Shown piece by piece: positions 7,987 to 16,916 of a stretch of DNA of 64,000 bases; position 1 is the first letter of the stretch, and each line of letters begins with the position of its first letter. This stretch comes from Gemmatimonadota bacterium (GTDB lineage Bacteria; Latescibacterota; UBA2968; GCA-2709665), in contig JAPPFJ010000029.1 in assembly GCA_028877215.1 (NCBI GenBank), positions 1 to 64,000 of the forward strand, written 5' to 3'. Below the pieces are notes generated by a model. It did not search any database and was not told where the DNA came from. It worked only from the letters and a program-made list of their open reading frames with translations. A program made the translations under genes and the position numbers.

Positions 7987-8982
7987 TCAGTACGCCCATT
8001 TCAGAAGGGCGCTTCCCCAGGTATAGCCGGCCCCGGCGCTTGACACGACAATGTAGTCGCCCCGCTTCACACGTTCCTGTTCGACCGCTTCGGAAAGGGC
8101 GATTGGGATTGTGCCGCAGGTCGTGTTCGCGTATTTGTCGATGTTGACCAGTACGCGTTCCGGCGCCAGCTTCATCCGGCGGGCCGTCGCGTCGATGATA
8201 CGTTTATTCGCCTGGTGCGGTACCAGCAGGGCGATATCGTCGCCGCTGAGTCCGTTTCGTTCCAGCAGTTCCGCCGATACCGCGGCCATGCTGCTGCTGG
8301 CGAACTTGAGCACGCGAGGCCCGTCCTGGTGAACGTAGTGCATTTTCTTGTCAACGGTTTCGTGGCTTGCGGGATGCAGACTGCCGCCGGCCGGTTGGCA
8401 CAGATACTGGCCGCCGGATCCGTCCACGTTCATGATGAAGTCCTGGATGCCGGCGCCGGTCTCGTCGGGTTCCAGGAGGACAGCCCCCGCGCCGTCCCCG
8501 AACAAAACGCAGGTCTCCCGGTTGGTGTAGTCGACTACGGAACTCATTTTATCGGAGCCGATGACCACCACTCTCCTGTGCGCTCCGCTTTCGACAAACT
8601 GTCCGCCTACGACCAAGGCGTACAGGAATCCGCAGCATGCCGCGGAGAGGTCGAACCCCCACGCGTTCCCGGCCCCCACCTCGTGCTGCACCAGGCACGC
8701 GGTGGCGGGATACACCATGTCCGGCGTTACGGTTGCAACGATAATCAGGTCGATTTCACTGGCGTCAACGCCCTTTTGTTCCAGCAGGGACTCCATTGCC
8801 CCGATGGCCATGTGCGAGGCGCCGAGGCCGTCATCGAGGATGCGGCGTTCCGCAATACCCGTTCGTGTTCGAATCCAATCATCCGAGGTATCCACCATCT
8901 GTTCCAGGTCGGCATTCGTCAGCCGGCGTTCGGGGAGAAAGCGGGAGACACCGGTGACGGAAGCTTTGACTTTCTTATTCAT
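7987..8982 (-). CDS. fabH: beta-ketoacyl-ACP synthase III
   Basis: 331 aa enzyme that starts fatty-acid synthesis by condensing acyl-CoA with malonyl-ACP. The catalytic triad is visible: Cys in DLSAACCGFLYAL, His in VPHQANKRII and Asn in KYANTTCGTIP. The ATG at 8982 is preferred to a TTG two codons upstream. It directly follows rpmF with only 56 bp between, so plsX, usually found between these genes, is absent here. Confidence 0.96.
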   Translation of the reverse strand: MNKKVKASVTGVSRFLPERRLTNADLEQMVDTSDDWIRTRTGIAERRILDDGLGASHMAIGAMESLLEQKGVDASEIDLIIVATVTPDMVYPATACLVQHEVGAGNAWGFDLSAACCGFLYALVVGGQFVESGAHRRVVVIGSDKMSSVVDYTNRETCVLFGDGAGAVLLEPDETGAGIQDFIMNVDGSGGQYLCQPAGGSLHPASHETVDKKMHYVHQDGPRVLKFASSSMAAVSAELLERNGLSGDDIALLVPHQANKRIIDATARRMKLAPERVLVNIDKYANTTCGTIPIALSEAVEQERVKRGDYIVVSSAGAGYTWGSALLKWAY

Positions 8983-9038
8983 AGGCAAGGACTGAGATTC
9001 AGAGAAAGACGAATGGGCAACACCGCCGGGTCCGGCAA

Positions 9039-9221
9039 TCAGACGCTTTCACCTTCGGTTACTTCGCGGCCGTTGTATTGTCCGCAGTTGGCGCAGACCC
9101 GGTGAGGCCTGTGCGGCTGGCCGCAGACGAGACAGTCGGAGAAAGCGGGTCTCACGAGCTTCCAGTGGGTCCGTCGCTTGCCGGTTCTGGAATTGGAACT
9201 CCTGCGTTTCGGGTGTGCCAT
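9039..9221 (-). CDS. rpmF: 50S ribosomal protein L32
   Basis: 60 aa ribosomal protein beginning MAHPKRRSSNSRTGKRR. It has a zinc ribbon formed by CLVCGQP and CANCGQYNG (CxxC...CxxC), so this is the zinc-binding form. A clear AAGGAG ribosome binding site precedes the ATG. It sits between the DUF177 gene and the fab genes, the conserved arrangement in many bacteria. Confidence 0.97.
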   Translation of the reverse strand: MAHPKRRSSNSRTGKRRTHWKLVRPAFSDCLVCGQPHRPHRVCANCGQYNGREVTEGESV

Positions 9222-9317
9222 TTTGATATGCTCCTTCAGGATTGGTCTATAGAAGCCGCCTTAAAATTCCCAGCGGTCTTCGCGCGGCTGCAAAAGCGCC
9301 GGTCGTCGTTGGTCAAA

Positions 9318-9345
9318 CCCACCCGTATAGACAAATATGGGTGGG
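9318..9345 (-). other. stem-loop between DUF177 gene and rpmF
   Basis: CCCACCCGTAT (9318-9328) pairs with ATATGGGTGGG (9335-9345), 11 bp with one G-T wobble and a 6-nt loop. It sits in the 179-bp spacer between the DUF177 stop and rpmF. On the minus strand it is followed only by a short T run (TTTG), so it could be an RNA-processing site or weak attenuator rather than a full terminator. Confidence 0.4.
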
Positions 9346-9400
9346 CTTTCCCGCCTTGACCGTCACTTTTTCGCTCGCGCTCGGGAACTCACCGGTAATT

Positions 9401-9913
9401 TTAAGACTGCTTCTTAAACGCCCGCAGGGCCTCCCAACGGGGGTCGATCTGAGTTGACGAACAGTTGCACTGCGTCAGGTTGAGGTTCTCACCGCAGATT
9501 GAGCAAAGCCCCTCGCAGGACGTCTTGCACAGGGGATTCAACGGCATTTCCAGCAGTATGTAGTCCTTGATTTCTTCGCCGAGGTCGACTTTGTCTCCGG
9601 ATTCGTCCAGCCAGATCATCGTTTCGTCTTCATCATCTGCCATGGATTCCGGACGGTTTTTCTGGAATACGAATTTGAAATCGGAAGAGAGGGAGAACGA
9701 AACGGGTTCCAGGCATCGCACGCACTCGAGCCGAAGGTCGGCATTCGTCCGGCCGCTTGCAGATATGGATTCACCTATCTTGACGAACTTGATACGGGTC
9801 TTGATGGGACCCACGAATTGCAAATCTTCATCCTGGATGTGCAACTCTTCGGGAGTTTCTTCCCAATCCAGACTGGCCGTGCCCTCTTCGAGTTCGTTGA
9901 GCGCGACGATCAT
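9401..9913 (-). CDS. DUF177 / YceD family protein
   Basis: About 170 aa starting MIVALNELEEG. Family members are encoded upstream of rpmF in most bacteria and are implicated in 23S rRNA processing or accumulation. Two cysteine pairs, CVRCLEP and then CKTSCEGLCSICG near the C-terminus, look like the metal-binding sites seen in many members. The ATG at 9913 is chosen because the frame upstream of it runs through repeat copy 3, giving meaningless residues. It is the first gene of the rpmF-fab cluster after ndk. Confidence 0.85.
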   Translation of the reverse strand: MIVALNELEEGTASLDWEETPEELHIQDEDLQFVGPIKTRIKFVKIGESISASGRTNADLRLECVRCLEPVSFSLSSDFKFVFQKNRPESMADDEDETMIWLDESGDKVDLGEEIKDYILLEMPLNPLCKTSCEGLCSICGENLNLTQCNCSSTQIDPRWEALRAFKKQS

Positions 9914-9928
9914 TAGAATTGTGTCCGT

Positions 9929-10094
9929 TAGCAGTCCGTTGATAAAGTCGCTCTGCAGGCGAGGCCGAGCCATTGTGGTCGAAGACAAGGCGCGCGACCG
10001 AGTCCCATCCTGTGATTCGGCGAGGGAGCGCAACGCGGTATTTCGACCGCAAGGGCCGGCTGCAGCCCGGATGGGCTTTTTCAACGGGCTGTTA
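9929..10094. repeat. MITE-like element, copy 3 (about 166 bp)
   Basis: This is the full-length form. One end is TAGCAGTCCGTTGATAAAGT (9929-9948) and the other, on the opposite strand, is TAACAGCCCGTTGAAAAAGC. A second pair of inverted blocks lies just inside (CTGCAGGCGAGGCC and GGGCCGGCTGCAG). The internal 90 or so bp have no open frame of note. It lies 16 bp upstream of the DUF177 gene, so it separates that gene from ndk and may carry or disrupt its promoter. Confidence 0.75.
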
Positions 10095-10306
10095 GGCGAC
10101 GGGTGTCTGTTCTAACCTTGATTCGTAAGTCTTCGGGTACGTAAATTCGAATATGTGCTTGTAAATAAAGGCGATTAGACGGCGGATTACCAGGATACAC
10201 CAGGTCACTGGACGTGAACGGAAAAAACGTCCTTCTACTCGTCGATAACGCCCCGTTACGGAGGGTTTTATAGCGCCGCCGCGTTGCTGTTTTTTTCGGA
10301 TTGAGG

Positions 10307-10717
10307 CTAAGTGCTATCTCCGAAGAAGAAGGCGATTTCATCTTCCGCGGTTTCGGGCGAGTCCGACGCGTGTACGGCGTTGCGCTGAACGGTTGTGCCG
10401 AATTCTCTGCGAATGGTGCCTTCAGCGGCTTTCGCCGAATCGGTTACACCTATGATTTCGCGCAGGATCGACACCGCGTCATCCCGCTCGAGCGCCGCCG
10501 GTACGACGGGACCCGAGGACATGAAGTCGATCAGGCCGTCAAAAAAAGGTTGTCCCTCGTGTACTGCGTAGAACCGAGTGGCCTCTTCACGCGTGAACCG
10601 CGTCATTCTCATCTGTTGAATCTTGAACCCCTTGTCTTCCACACGTTTCAGGATGTCGCCGATGGCATTCCGGGAAACCGCGTCCGGTTTGATAATCAAC
10701 AATGTGCGTTCCGGCAT
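10307..10717 (-). CDS. ndk: nucleoside diphosphate kinase
   Basis: 136 aa enzyme that transfers phosphate from NTP to NDP. It starts MPERTLLIIKPDAV; the active-site phosphohistidine is in RNAVHASDSPETAEDEI and the KPDA motif is intact. Length is normal. ATG 10717 is preferred to a GTG two codons upstream. About 210 bp with the element at 9929-10094 at its far end separate it from the DUF177 gene, so it may be transcribed separately. Confidence 0.95.
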   Translation of the reverse strand: MPERTLLIIKPDAVSRNAIGDILKRVEDKGFKIQQMRMTRFTREEATRFYAVHEGQPFFDGLIDFMSSGPVVPAALERDDAVSILREIIGVTDSAKAAEGTIRREFGTTVQRNAVHASDSPETAEDEIAFFFGDST

Positions 10718-10840
10718 CGACACCCGCGCTTTCCGTCCGGGTTCAAGGAGTCAATATCGCGTATCACGCTGAAGATGAAGAAGATAGATTTTCTCGTGGA
10801 ATTTGTCAATATCAAACTTCGAATTCGGGCGGTCACCATA

Positions 10841-11020
10841 AAGCGGTGAGACGCCGGGAGACGAGCTTTCAACCGGCAACGAAGAACGGGGAGAGGTAAG
10901 CCGGGAGACGGAAGAGATAGCCTGCCCCGTGATGAATCTTTTCGTGCCGAAGGCAAGAAGGAAACAGATACCGGGCGAAGATTTCTTCTCCCGTCTACCC
11001 TCTACCGTCTCACCGCCTTT
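10841..11020. repeat. heptanucleotide-armed hairpin element A
   Basis: Palindromic ends (AAGCGGTGAGACG at 10841 and CGTCTCACCGCCTT at the other end) flank degenerate 7-nt repeats. On the right these are seen as CTACCGTCTCACCG. The central core runs from GATAGCCTGCCCCG (about 10916) to GGGCGAAGATTTCTTC. It abuts the stop codon of the membrane protein gene at 11020 and fills the 302-bp space downstream of it. No gene is seen in this gap. Confidence 0.75.
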
Positions 11021-11364
11021 CAGGTTTTCTTCAGCAGCGATCTCAGATGGTATCCTGTCGCCGCGGCGAGCGCCGCGACAACGCCCCCGATCAGCGCCGT
11101 GAGCACGACCAGCATAGGTGGATTGGAAAGTCCGGCAATGCCGGCAATCTTCACGGTTAGAATACCGCCGGATTTCAGATGGATATAGCCTGCGGCGGCC
11201 AGCCAGAGAATCCCCGCGCCGCTAAAGCCCGCGCCCAGTGCTTTCCACGCGCTGGGTGCCTTCCATAAACCCGCCGCGAATCCGGCGACCCCGATTCCCC
11301 ACCATGGCAGCGTCAGGCCGGCAATCAGGCCGAATACAAGGACGTATAGTGTGGTTGAAATCAT
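11020..11364 (-). CDS. hypothetical membrane protein
   Basis: 114 aa, very hydrophobic, with about four membrane segments: residues 5-27, 40-60, a short one near 70-85, and 85-107 (MLVVLTALIGGVVAALAAATG). It ends in a basic tail (RSLLKKT). I do not recognise the family. It sits alone between hairpin elements A and B, with its stop codon touching element A. The small size and hydrophobic, glycine-rich composition suggest a real membrane protein of unknown role. Confidence 0.6.
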   Translation of the reverse strand: MISTTLYVLVFGLIAGLTLPWWGIGVAGFAAGLWKAPSAWKALGAGFSGAGILWLAAAGYIHLKSGGILTVKIAGIAGLSNPPMLVVLTALIGGVVAALAAATGYHLRSLLKKT

Positions 11365-11378
11365 AAAGAAGCTATCAG

Positions 11379-11592
11379 AAAAAACCGGGGAGACGTGAGC
11401 CGGGAGAGGGGAGGAGAAAAAGCCTAAAAACGGGTAGACGGGAGACGTAAGACGTGAGAGATTGCCTGCCCTGTCAGGTTTCTTTTCGTTCCGGAGGCAA
11501 GGAGGGAAGACATACCGGGCGAGGATATCTTCTACCGTCTAACCTCTACCTTCTCCCCGCATTTCTTCTACCCTCTACCGTCTTACGGTTTT
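11379..11592. repeat. heptanucleotide-armed hairpin element B
   Basis: Outermost arms are AAAAAACCG and CGGTTTTTT. Inside are 7-nt-period stretches such as GTAGACGGGAGACGTAAGAC on the left and CTACCGTCTAACCTCTACC on the right, around a core running from GATTGCCTGCCCTG to GGGCGAGGATATCTTC. It overlaps the last codons of the penicillin acylase gene (KKP and stop). The T-rich right end could act as a terminator for that gene. Confidence 0.78.
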
Positions 11593-13997
11593 TTGACCAG
11601 CGTCAACCGTTCCTCAACACGACCCTGGCCGTCTTCCGGCGTTTTCATAAACAGCAGTTCGTCGAGTTCGCCCCTTACCCACGTGTCGACGAAGTCGTCG
11701 TAGTGCCTGCTACCCGGGTTGCCTGACTGGCCGCCCGGATATATGCCCCAGGCCCTTACCTCAGGACCGAGGGATACGACCATGCGCCAGCAAGGGCCGT
11801 GGCGCCGGTTCGTCGCATTGACGATGCCACGGCCGCCGCCCACGAACAGGTCCATTCGCGAGAATTCGGGGATCTTCAATAGATGCCTGATATCCGCGCC
11901 CCTGTAACGTCCCCATTTCCATGAGTCGCCCATCGGCCCCAGTATGACAGTCAACTCCGTGCAGGCTGACTCAAACGCTCTGCGGGCGAGGTCCGCCAGC
12001 GTCTCGACCGGTTCCGTCCGCGTGTTGTCATACCACCTGGCATCGGGTTCACTAAGAATCAGCTTGACCGTGCGATCCCGGGACGGGTATTGGACATTCG
12101 CCAAGGCCAATTCATCTTTCCATATTGCCCAATGTAGTTCCTTCCACCACGTGTAAAAAATCGAAGGGGCGATTTCGTCGGCGTCCGAGAAATAATCCCA
12201 GTTCTTGAGTACCTGGTAGATGGCTCCTTCGTCTGGTTTGAGGGATCCGGGTTCGATGTACGTCAACAGGACGGGCAGGACCGACCGGGCGTGCAGATTC
12301 TGCGTGTCGAGTTGAAGGGCGCGGAAGTCGTCGGGTGTGATATCCTTCATTTCGGACAGGCGTTCGTTGATTCGGCGTGCTCGCGTCGGGGAGGAGTAGA
12401 CGTCGGCCAGCCAATACGGATAGGCGGCATCAACGGGGCGCTGGTTGGCGGAACTGACAAAGCCTCGTGCGGGATTCTTGATATGGGGTTTGTGGGCGTG
12501 CGGAATCCAGTCCTGCCAGTCGTGGAGGGGGTTCGATCCGTCGGCGAGGAACACGCCCTGACCCTCCCAACGTACCGGGAACTTTCCATTGTGCCAGATC
12601 GCGATATTTCCCTCGACGTCGGCATAGGCGAAGTTCTGGGCGGGTGCGTTGAGGTGGGAGAGCGCCTCCACGAAGTCGTCGTAGCCGCTGGCCGCATTCA
12701 GCCGATGACAGGTCAGCCACTCGTTCCCCCCGTCGTGAGCCACCCATCTGAATGCATGGCGCGAGGGAACCCGTTGCCACGTGACGGCTGCGGAATCTGA
12801 ATCCCACACAACCGGGCCGTGATGGGTGTAGCGCACCGTGTCCTGTATCGTCTCGCCGCCCCTCACTTCGATCTCTTCAATCACCGTCTCCACCGGTCGC
12901 CATCTGTCGCCGTGACGGTATTCCTGCAGTGTGTCGTCCCTGAAAGTTATCTCATACCAATCCGATACATCGGTTCCCGCATTCGTGAGTCCCCAAGCGA
13001 TGCTGCGGTTGAAACCGATGACCACACCCGGCCCGCCCGGGAGGGATACGCCATACACGTTGAGTGCGGGACCGACGAGTTGAATCTCGTACCAGAGAGA
13101 CGGCAGAGAAAGGCCCAGATGCGGGTCATTCGCCAGAATGGGATATCCGCTGGCGGTCCTGGTACCGGAGACCGCCCAGTTGTTGCTTCCGATTTCGGTG
13201 CCGTTTCCCGTGCCGATCGACCCACGCATGAGCTTCGTTTCCGGACGGATGACTTTGCGGGGCTCGAAGTCCCACGGCGTTCCTGGCGGAATCACCGTGT
13301 CGTCGCCGAAAGGCTTCGAGAACAGGTCCCGTACGACCTCCTCGCCGAACCGGTCGAGCGTGTTGTCCATCCTGAGGTCCGTTGTGCGCGCGCTCAATAT
13401 TCTGGCCATGGATTTTATCAGGATCGCGCACTTCAACGGGGTCCAGGGCTCGGGGGAGTACCCCAGCAGCTTGTACTCAATGGGGTAATCCCGCTCGCGC
13501 AGGCCACCGATGAATGCGTTGACGCCGTTGGAGTAAGAGGAGACGGACAGGTGGGTTTCCGGCTCGGCCATTATGTCCTTGAGCGTATTCCGTGCGCCGT
13601 GTACCAGGCCGATCCGCCGCTGGTACCGGTCGCGCTCAACGACGACGGTGCCCAGGATTTCGGCAAGCCGCCCTGCCGCGGCCTTGGTTTGAAACTCCAT
13701 CTGCCAGAGGCGGTCCCTTGCGGTAATGTACCCCTGCGCGAAGAACAAGTCCCGGTCGTTCTGCGCGAAGACGTGAGGCACCCTGCGTTCGTCATAGACG
13801 ACCGTTACGGGTTCGAGAAGTCCCACGAGCCGCAATTCGCCTTCAGCCGGCGGTTCCTGCGTCTCGGCGTTCTGCCAGAAACCGTGGAATGGACTCAGGA
13901 ATCTCCCCGCGGCCGGAAGCCCGCCCATCCGGGTATCGAGAGCCAGAATGACGAAAACTGTGATGAGAGTTGTAGCGATGAACTTGATTAAAGGCAT
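11583..13997 (-). CDS. penicillin acylase family protein
   Basis: 804 aa Ntn-hydrolase precursor. It starts MPLIKFIATTLITVFVILAL, a signal or membrane anchor, and is probably exported. The autoproteolysis site and nucleophile is Ser271 in EIGSNNWAVSGTRT. It is followed by NDPHLGLSLPSLWYE, the standard start of the beta chain, and the oxyanion Asn region further on. Family members cleave amide bonds of beta-lactams, acyl-homoserine lactones or other N-acyl compounds; the substrate here cannot be told. Length is normal. It is flanked by hairpin elements B and C. The ATG at 13997 is chosen because upstream sequence belongs to element C. Confidence 0.9.
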   Translation of the reverse strand: MPLIKFIATTLITVFVILALDTRMGGLPAAGRFLSPFHGFWQNAETQEPPAEGELRLVGLLEPVTVVYDERRVPHVFAQNDRDLFFAQGYITARDRLWQMEFQTKAAAGRLAEILGTVVVERDRYQRRIGLVHGARNTLKDIMAEPETHLSVSSYSNGVNAFIGGLRERDYPIEYKLLGYSPEPWTPLKCAILIKSMARILSARTTDLRMDNTLDRFGEEVVRDLFSKPFGDDTVIPPGTPWDFEPRKVIRPETKLMRGSIGTGNGTEIGSNNWAVSGTRTASGYPILANDPHLGLSLPSLWYEIQLVGPALNVYGVSLPGGPGVVIGFNRSIAWGLTNAGTDVSDWYEITFRDDTLQEYRHGDRWRPVETVIEEIEVRGGETIQDTVRYTHHGPVVWDSDSAAVTWQRVPSRHAFRWVAHDGGNEWLTCHRLNAASGYDDFVEALSHLNAPAQNFAYADVEGNIAIWHNGKFPVRWEGQGVFLADGSNPLHDWQDWIPHAHKPHIKNPARGFVSSANQRPVDAAYPYWLADVYSSPTRARRINERLSEMKDITPDDFRALQLDTQNLHARSVLPVLLTYIEPGSLKPDEGAIYQVLKNWDYFSDADEIAPSIFYTWWKELHWAIWKDELALANVQYPSRDRTVKLILSEPDARWYDNTRTEPVETLADLARRAFESACTELTVILGPMGDSWKWGRYRGADIRHLLKIPEFSRMDLFVGGGRGIVNATNRRHGPCWRMVVSLGPEVRAWGIYPGGQSGNPGSRHYDDFVDTWVRGELDELLFMKTPEDGQGRVEERLTLVKKP

Positions 13998-14009
13998 AAG
14001 GCTGAAAAT

Positions 14010-14240
14010 CGGTAAGACGTTAGACGTGAGCCGGGAGAGGTTAGAGGACCACACCCCGCCCCACCACCAGGTGAGAGGGGAGCCGGGAGACGGGAGAGAT
14101 CACATGCCGTGCAAGATTTCTTGTCCTGCCGCAGGCGATTCGGAGGAATATATCGGCAAGGATTTCATCTACCGTCTACCCTCTTACCTCTACCCGCCTT
14201 TATTCTATCGTCTACCCTCTCCCGTCTTCCCGCCTTTAGG
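14010..14240. repeat. heptanucleotide-armed hairpin element C
   Basis: Arms of 7-nt units (GGTAAGACGTTAGACGTGAG at 14011) surround a core ending GGCAAGGATTTCATCTACCG. It contains an extra GC-rich module (ACCACACCCCGCCCCACCAC, about 14048-14067) also present, inverted, in element E. It fills the 291 bp between the penicillin acylase start and the end of the PH-like gene. No coding sequence is seen. Confidence 0.75.
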
Positions 14241-14288
14241 CGACCGGTCGCCCGCCCGTCAGATGTTTTCTTCGCGCATGTTGATCGC

Positions 14289-14825
14289 TCAACCTGACCG
14301 TCCGTCCTGAACCGGAATCCCCTTCGCCTTCGCGAATTCCGTGGCAGCATCGATGATCCGCGGTTTGATTGTCTGGTTGTCGTTATAACTCAATGCAGTG
14401 AAGTCAATCTTCCTGCTCTTCCCTGTGTCGACTACAAATTCCAATCTCATCAATTCAATGCGAATCTGGGAGATCGACGTCCAGGGAATTCTTCGGCGTA
14501 TGAACAACCCTTTGTCAATCTCCAGATTGCCATCTTTGAACGCGATGATGTACCTGTTCAGACGCCGCGCGAGACCAACAAAGGGTAAGACGAGCAGTCC
14601 CAACGACAGTTGGATGGCACCGAGAATGGCGTTGTCCTCCAAATTCAAGAAGCCAATAACAATCCATATGACCCCCAAACCGGTCCAGATTCCGCGAAAT
14701 GCTCGGGTCACCGGCACAGTAAGATCAAAAGTCCGCTCTTCCATGGATCCGTTCTCCTTCATTGTACGAACAGTGATGGATTGATCACCCGCGTCAGGGC
14801 GCAATACGATGTCAATCCTCTCCAT
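14289..14825 (-). CDS. PH-like domain membrane protein
   Basis: 178 aa. Residues 1-45 are soluble, two membrane segments follow (about 46-62 and 69-87, GLGVIWIVIGFL and LSLGLLVLPFVGLA), then a cytoplasmic domain with YIIAFKDGNLEIDKGLFIRRRIPW. This resembles bacterial PH-like proteins in which a membrane hairpin precedes a PH fold. Function unknown. It stands alone, with element C downstream and a 220-bp divergent region toward phzF upstream. Confidence 0.68.
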   Translation of the reverse strand: MERIDIVLRPDAGDQSITVRTMKENGSMEERTFDLTVPVTRAFRGIWTGLGVIWIVIGFLNLEDNAILGAIQLSLGLLVLPFVGLARRLNRYIIAFKDGNLEIDKGLFIRRRIPWTSISQIRIELMRLEFVVDTGKSRKIDFTALSYNDNQTIKPRIIDAATEFAKAKGIPVQDGRSG

Positions 14826-15045
14826 GACCTGAGTTCAGACTGGTTCGGCCCGAACACACCGGCCACGATTTACCGGACAATATAAGTCCGTACTATACAA
14901 AGGTAGAACCAAAGATTCAGCGGCTGCCGGGCTCAAATGGTCCTCGTCAGACGAGTTGTCTTTCTCCGGTATCTCTTCGTACCTATATTGTGGGACCGTA
15001 AGGCGATGCCCAGTAACAGACCACGAACTTTATGAGTAGACACCT

Positions 15046-15951
15046 ATGAAATACCGGTTCTACATTCTGGACGTCTTCACCCGGACGGCATTCGGGGGAA
15101 ACCAACTGGCGGTTTTGCCCGATGCGAGGGGGCTCGGCGCGGATGGCATGCAGAAGGTCGCCCGCGAGTTCAATTTTTCCGAAACCACGTTCGTGTTGCC
15201 CCCAACTGACGATTCTGCGACTGCCCGGGTGCGAATCTTCACGCCTGCGGCCGAGGTGGACTTTGCGGGTCATCCCACGGTCGGTACGGCATGCGCCCTT
15301 CGCTATAGCGGACATACGGATTCGGATGGCGTTATTCTCGAAGAGAACGTCGGCCGGATTCCCGTGAGGATCTCAAATCAGGACGGCGTATTGTACGGCA
15401 CCCTGACCAGCGATGCACCGCTGGATTACGAGACGGCAGGACCCTCGACTGCATCCCTTGCGGAAGTCCTTTCCCTGGGCACGGAGGACGTCCTTGACGG
15501 GTTCTTCGCCGGCGTGGGACTGAACTTCTGTTTCGCGCAACTGGTGTCGAGAGAGGCCGTGGACCTCGCATCCGTGGACAAGCAGGCGTGGGGCAGATTG
15601 CTTTCCGAAGCACGGTCGTCGGATATATTCTTCTTCGCCGGCGAACTGGAATCCGGAGCGGAGATTTACGCGAGGATGACGGCGCCCTCATATGGCATTG
15701 ACGAGGATCCGGCCACGGGCAGCGCCGTCGCCGCGCTTGTCGGCGTCGCGGGACTCAGAAGCGGTGTCCGATCCGGTACATTGGAGCTATCGGTAACGCA
15801 GGGCGTGAAGATCGGCCGCGCAAGCAGGATGGACGCGGCTGCGCGTATGCGGAACGGAATCGTGGTTTCGGTCGACGTCGGCGGTCCGGCCGTCTTGACC
15901 GCCACAGGTGAGATTGAGGTCGGCGACGACTGGCTTCAGGACGAGGGGTGA
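15046..15951 (+). CDS. PhzF family isomerase/epimerase
   Basis: 301 aa protein of the PhzF/DapF-like fold. Two repeats each carry a family motif: FTRTAFGGNQLAVL with NFSETTFVLP in the first half, and the second-half EDPATGSAVAAL (the GSA signature). VDFAGHPTVGTACAL marks the active-site region. Members isomerise varied metabolites, so the substrate is unknown. The upstream 220 bp holds no gene. The next gene starts 7 nt after its stop, which suggests one transcript. Confidence 0.9.
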   Translation: MKYRFYILDVFTRTAFGGNQLAVLPDARGLGADGMQKVAREFNFSETTFVLPPTDDSATARVRIFTPAAEVDFAGHPTVGTACALRYSGHTDSDGVILEENVGRIPVRISNQDGVLYGTLTSDAPLDYETAGPSTASLAEVLSLGTEDVLDGFFAGVGLNFCFAQLVSREAVDLASVDKQAWGRLLSEARSSDIFFFAGELESGAEIYARMTAPSYGIDEDPATGSAVAALVGVAGLRSGVRSGTLELSVTQGVKIGRASRMDAAARMRNGIVVSVDVGGPAVLTATGEIEVGDDWLQDEG

Positions 15952-15958
15952 CAGAGAA

Positions 15959-16717
15959 ATGCGTCTGCTAATCATCGACGGCTGGACTCGGGAAGGGAAT
16001 CGGAGCCACGCGCACGCCGGTGTGGAGGAGCAGGCACGGGTCTTCGAGGCGCTCGTTCGGGAAAGCCAGCCTGAAGCCGAAGTTCGGATTGTCCACACGT
16101 ATGGCGACGCCGGAACGTCAGACCTGGACTTCAGCAGGTACGATGGCGCGGTCTGGACCGGCGGGGGCGGCAACATCTACGAAGACAATCCATTCAATAA
16201 GCGTCAGTTGGCGTTGGGCGAGCGGGTACTCGCGGATGTACCCCACGTCTGGGGAAGCTGCTGGGGGTTTCAGGTCATCACCACCGTCTGCGGCGGGGAG
16301 GTGGCGCCGGCGCGCCGTCCGGAAATCGGCATCGCAAGAGACATCACGGTACGGTCGGTGGACTTTTCCAGGACCCTGTTTCGCGGCAAGCCATACACAT
16401 TCGATGCGCCCGCCCATCATTTCGACGAGACCGCCCGGCTGCCAGGCGAGTTCGAAATTGTCGCAGAAAATGCGACAACGTTGCAGGCCGTCGTATCGAA
16501 AGACCGGCGTATCACCTGCACGCAATACCATCCCGAACTGCCCTACGACTACATCGCAAAGCTGATGCTGCATTGGGCGTCGAATTACACGTCGATGTTC
16601 GCGGAGGATGACTTCCGGAGCCTGCTGGCGGGATTGAATAAAAAAGAGAAGGAAGAAAAGAGCTTCAGGAAGATCGAGTTCAGAAACTGGCTGGAGTTCG
16701 TGAGGCGGGGAGCGTAA
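15959..16717 (+). CDS. class I glutamine amidotransferase-like protein
   Basis: 252 aa protein of the type I glutamine amidotransferase (GMP-synthase-like) fold. The nucleophile Cys101 sits in WGSCWGFQV and the catalytic histidine in CTQYHPELPY. An N-terminal MRLLIIDGWTREGN matches stand-alone GATase1 proteins. The lysine-rich C-terminal extension (KKEKEEKSFRKIEF) is unusual. Members hydrolyse glutamine or gamma-glutamyl compounds; the acceptor is unknown. ATG 15959 follows the phzF stop by 7 nt and replaces a longer in-frame start inside phzF. Confidence 0.82.
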   Translation: MRLLIIDGWTREGNRSHAHAGVEEQARVFEALVRESQPEAEVRIVHTYGDAGTSDLDFSRYDGAVWTGGGGNIYEDNPFNKRQLALGERVLADVPHVWGSCWGFQVITTVCGGEVAPARRPEIGIARDITVRSVDFSRTLFRGKPYTFDAPAHHFDETARLPGEFEIVAENATTLQAVVSKDRRITCTQYHPELPYDYIAKLMLHWASNYTSMFAEDDFRSLLAGLNKKEKEEKSFRKIEFRNWLEFVRRGA

Positions 16718-16916
16718 GGCCATTCGATGCAGAAAACGGAAATCACATGGATGGACGGGGTGAATATAAAGGAATACCAATGGTCGCTTGCGAGACAGGC
16801 GACTCGGCGGTCGAATTCAGGCAACTTGCTTCCGGGACAGAACACTCGTGGCGTCCGTTATGCGGATCATCTCCGATTACCACAAGAATACGGGAACAAA
16901 GGCTTTGACCCAAATC

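Noticed and set aside
9914-10084. N-terminal extension of the DUF177 protein
   Set aside because: The extra residues are encoded entirely by repeat copy 3; the ATG at 9913 gives the normal family start.
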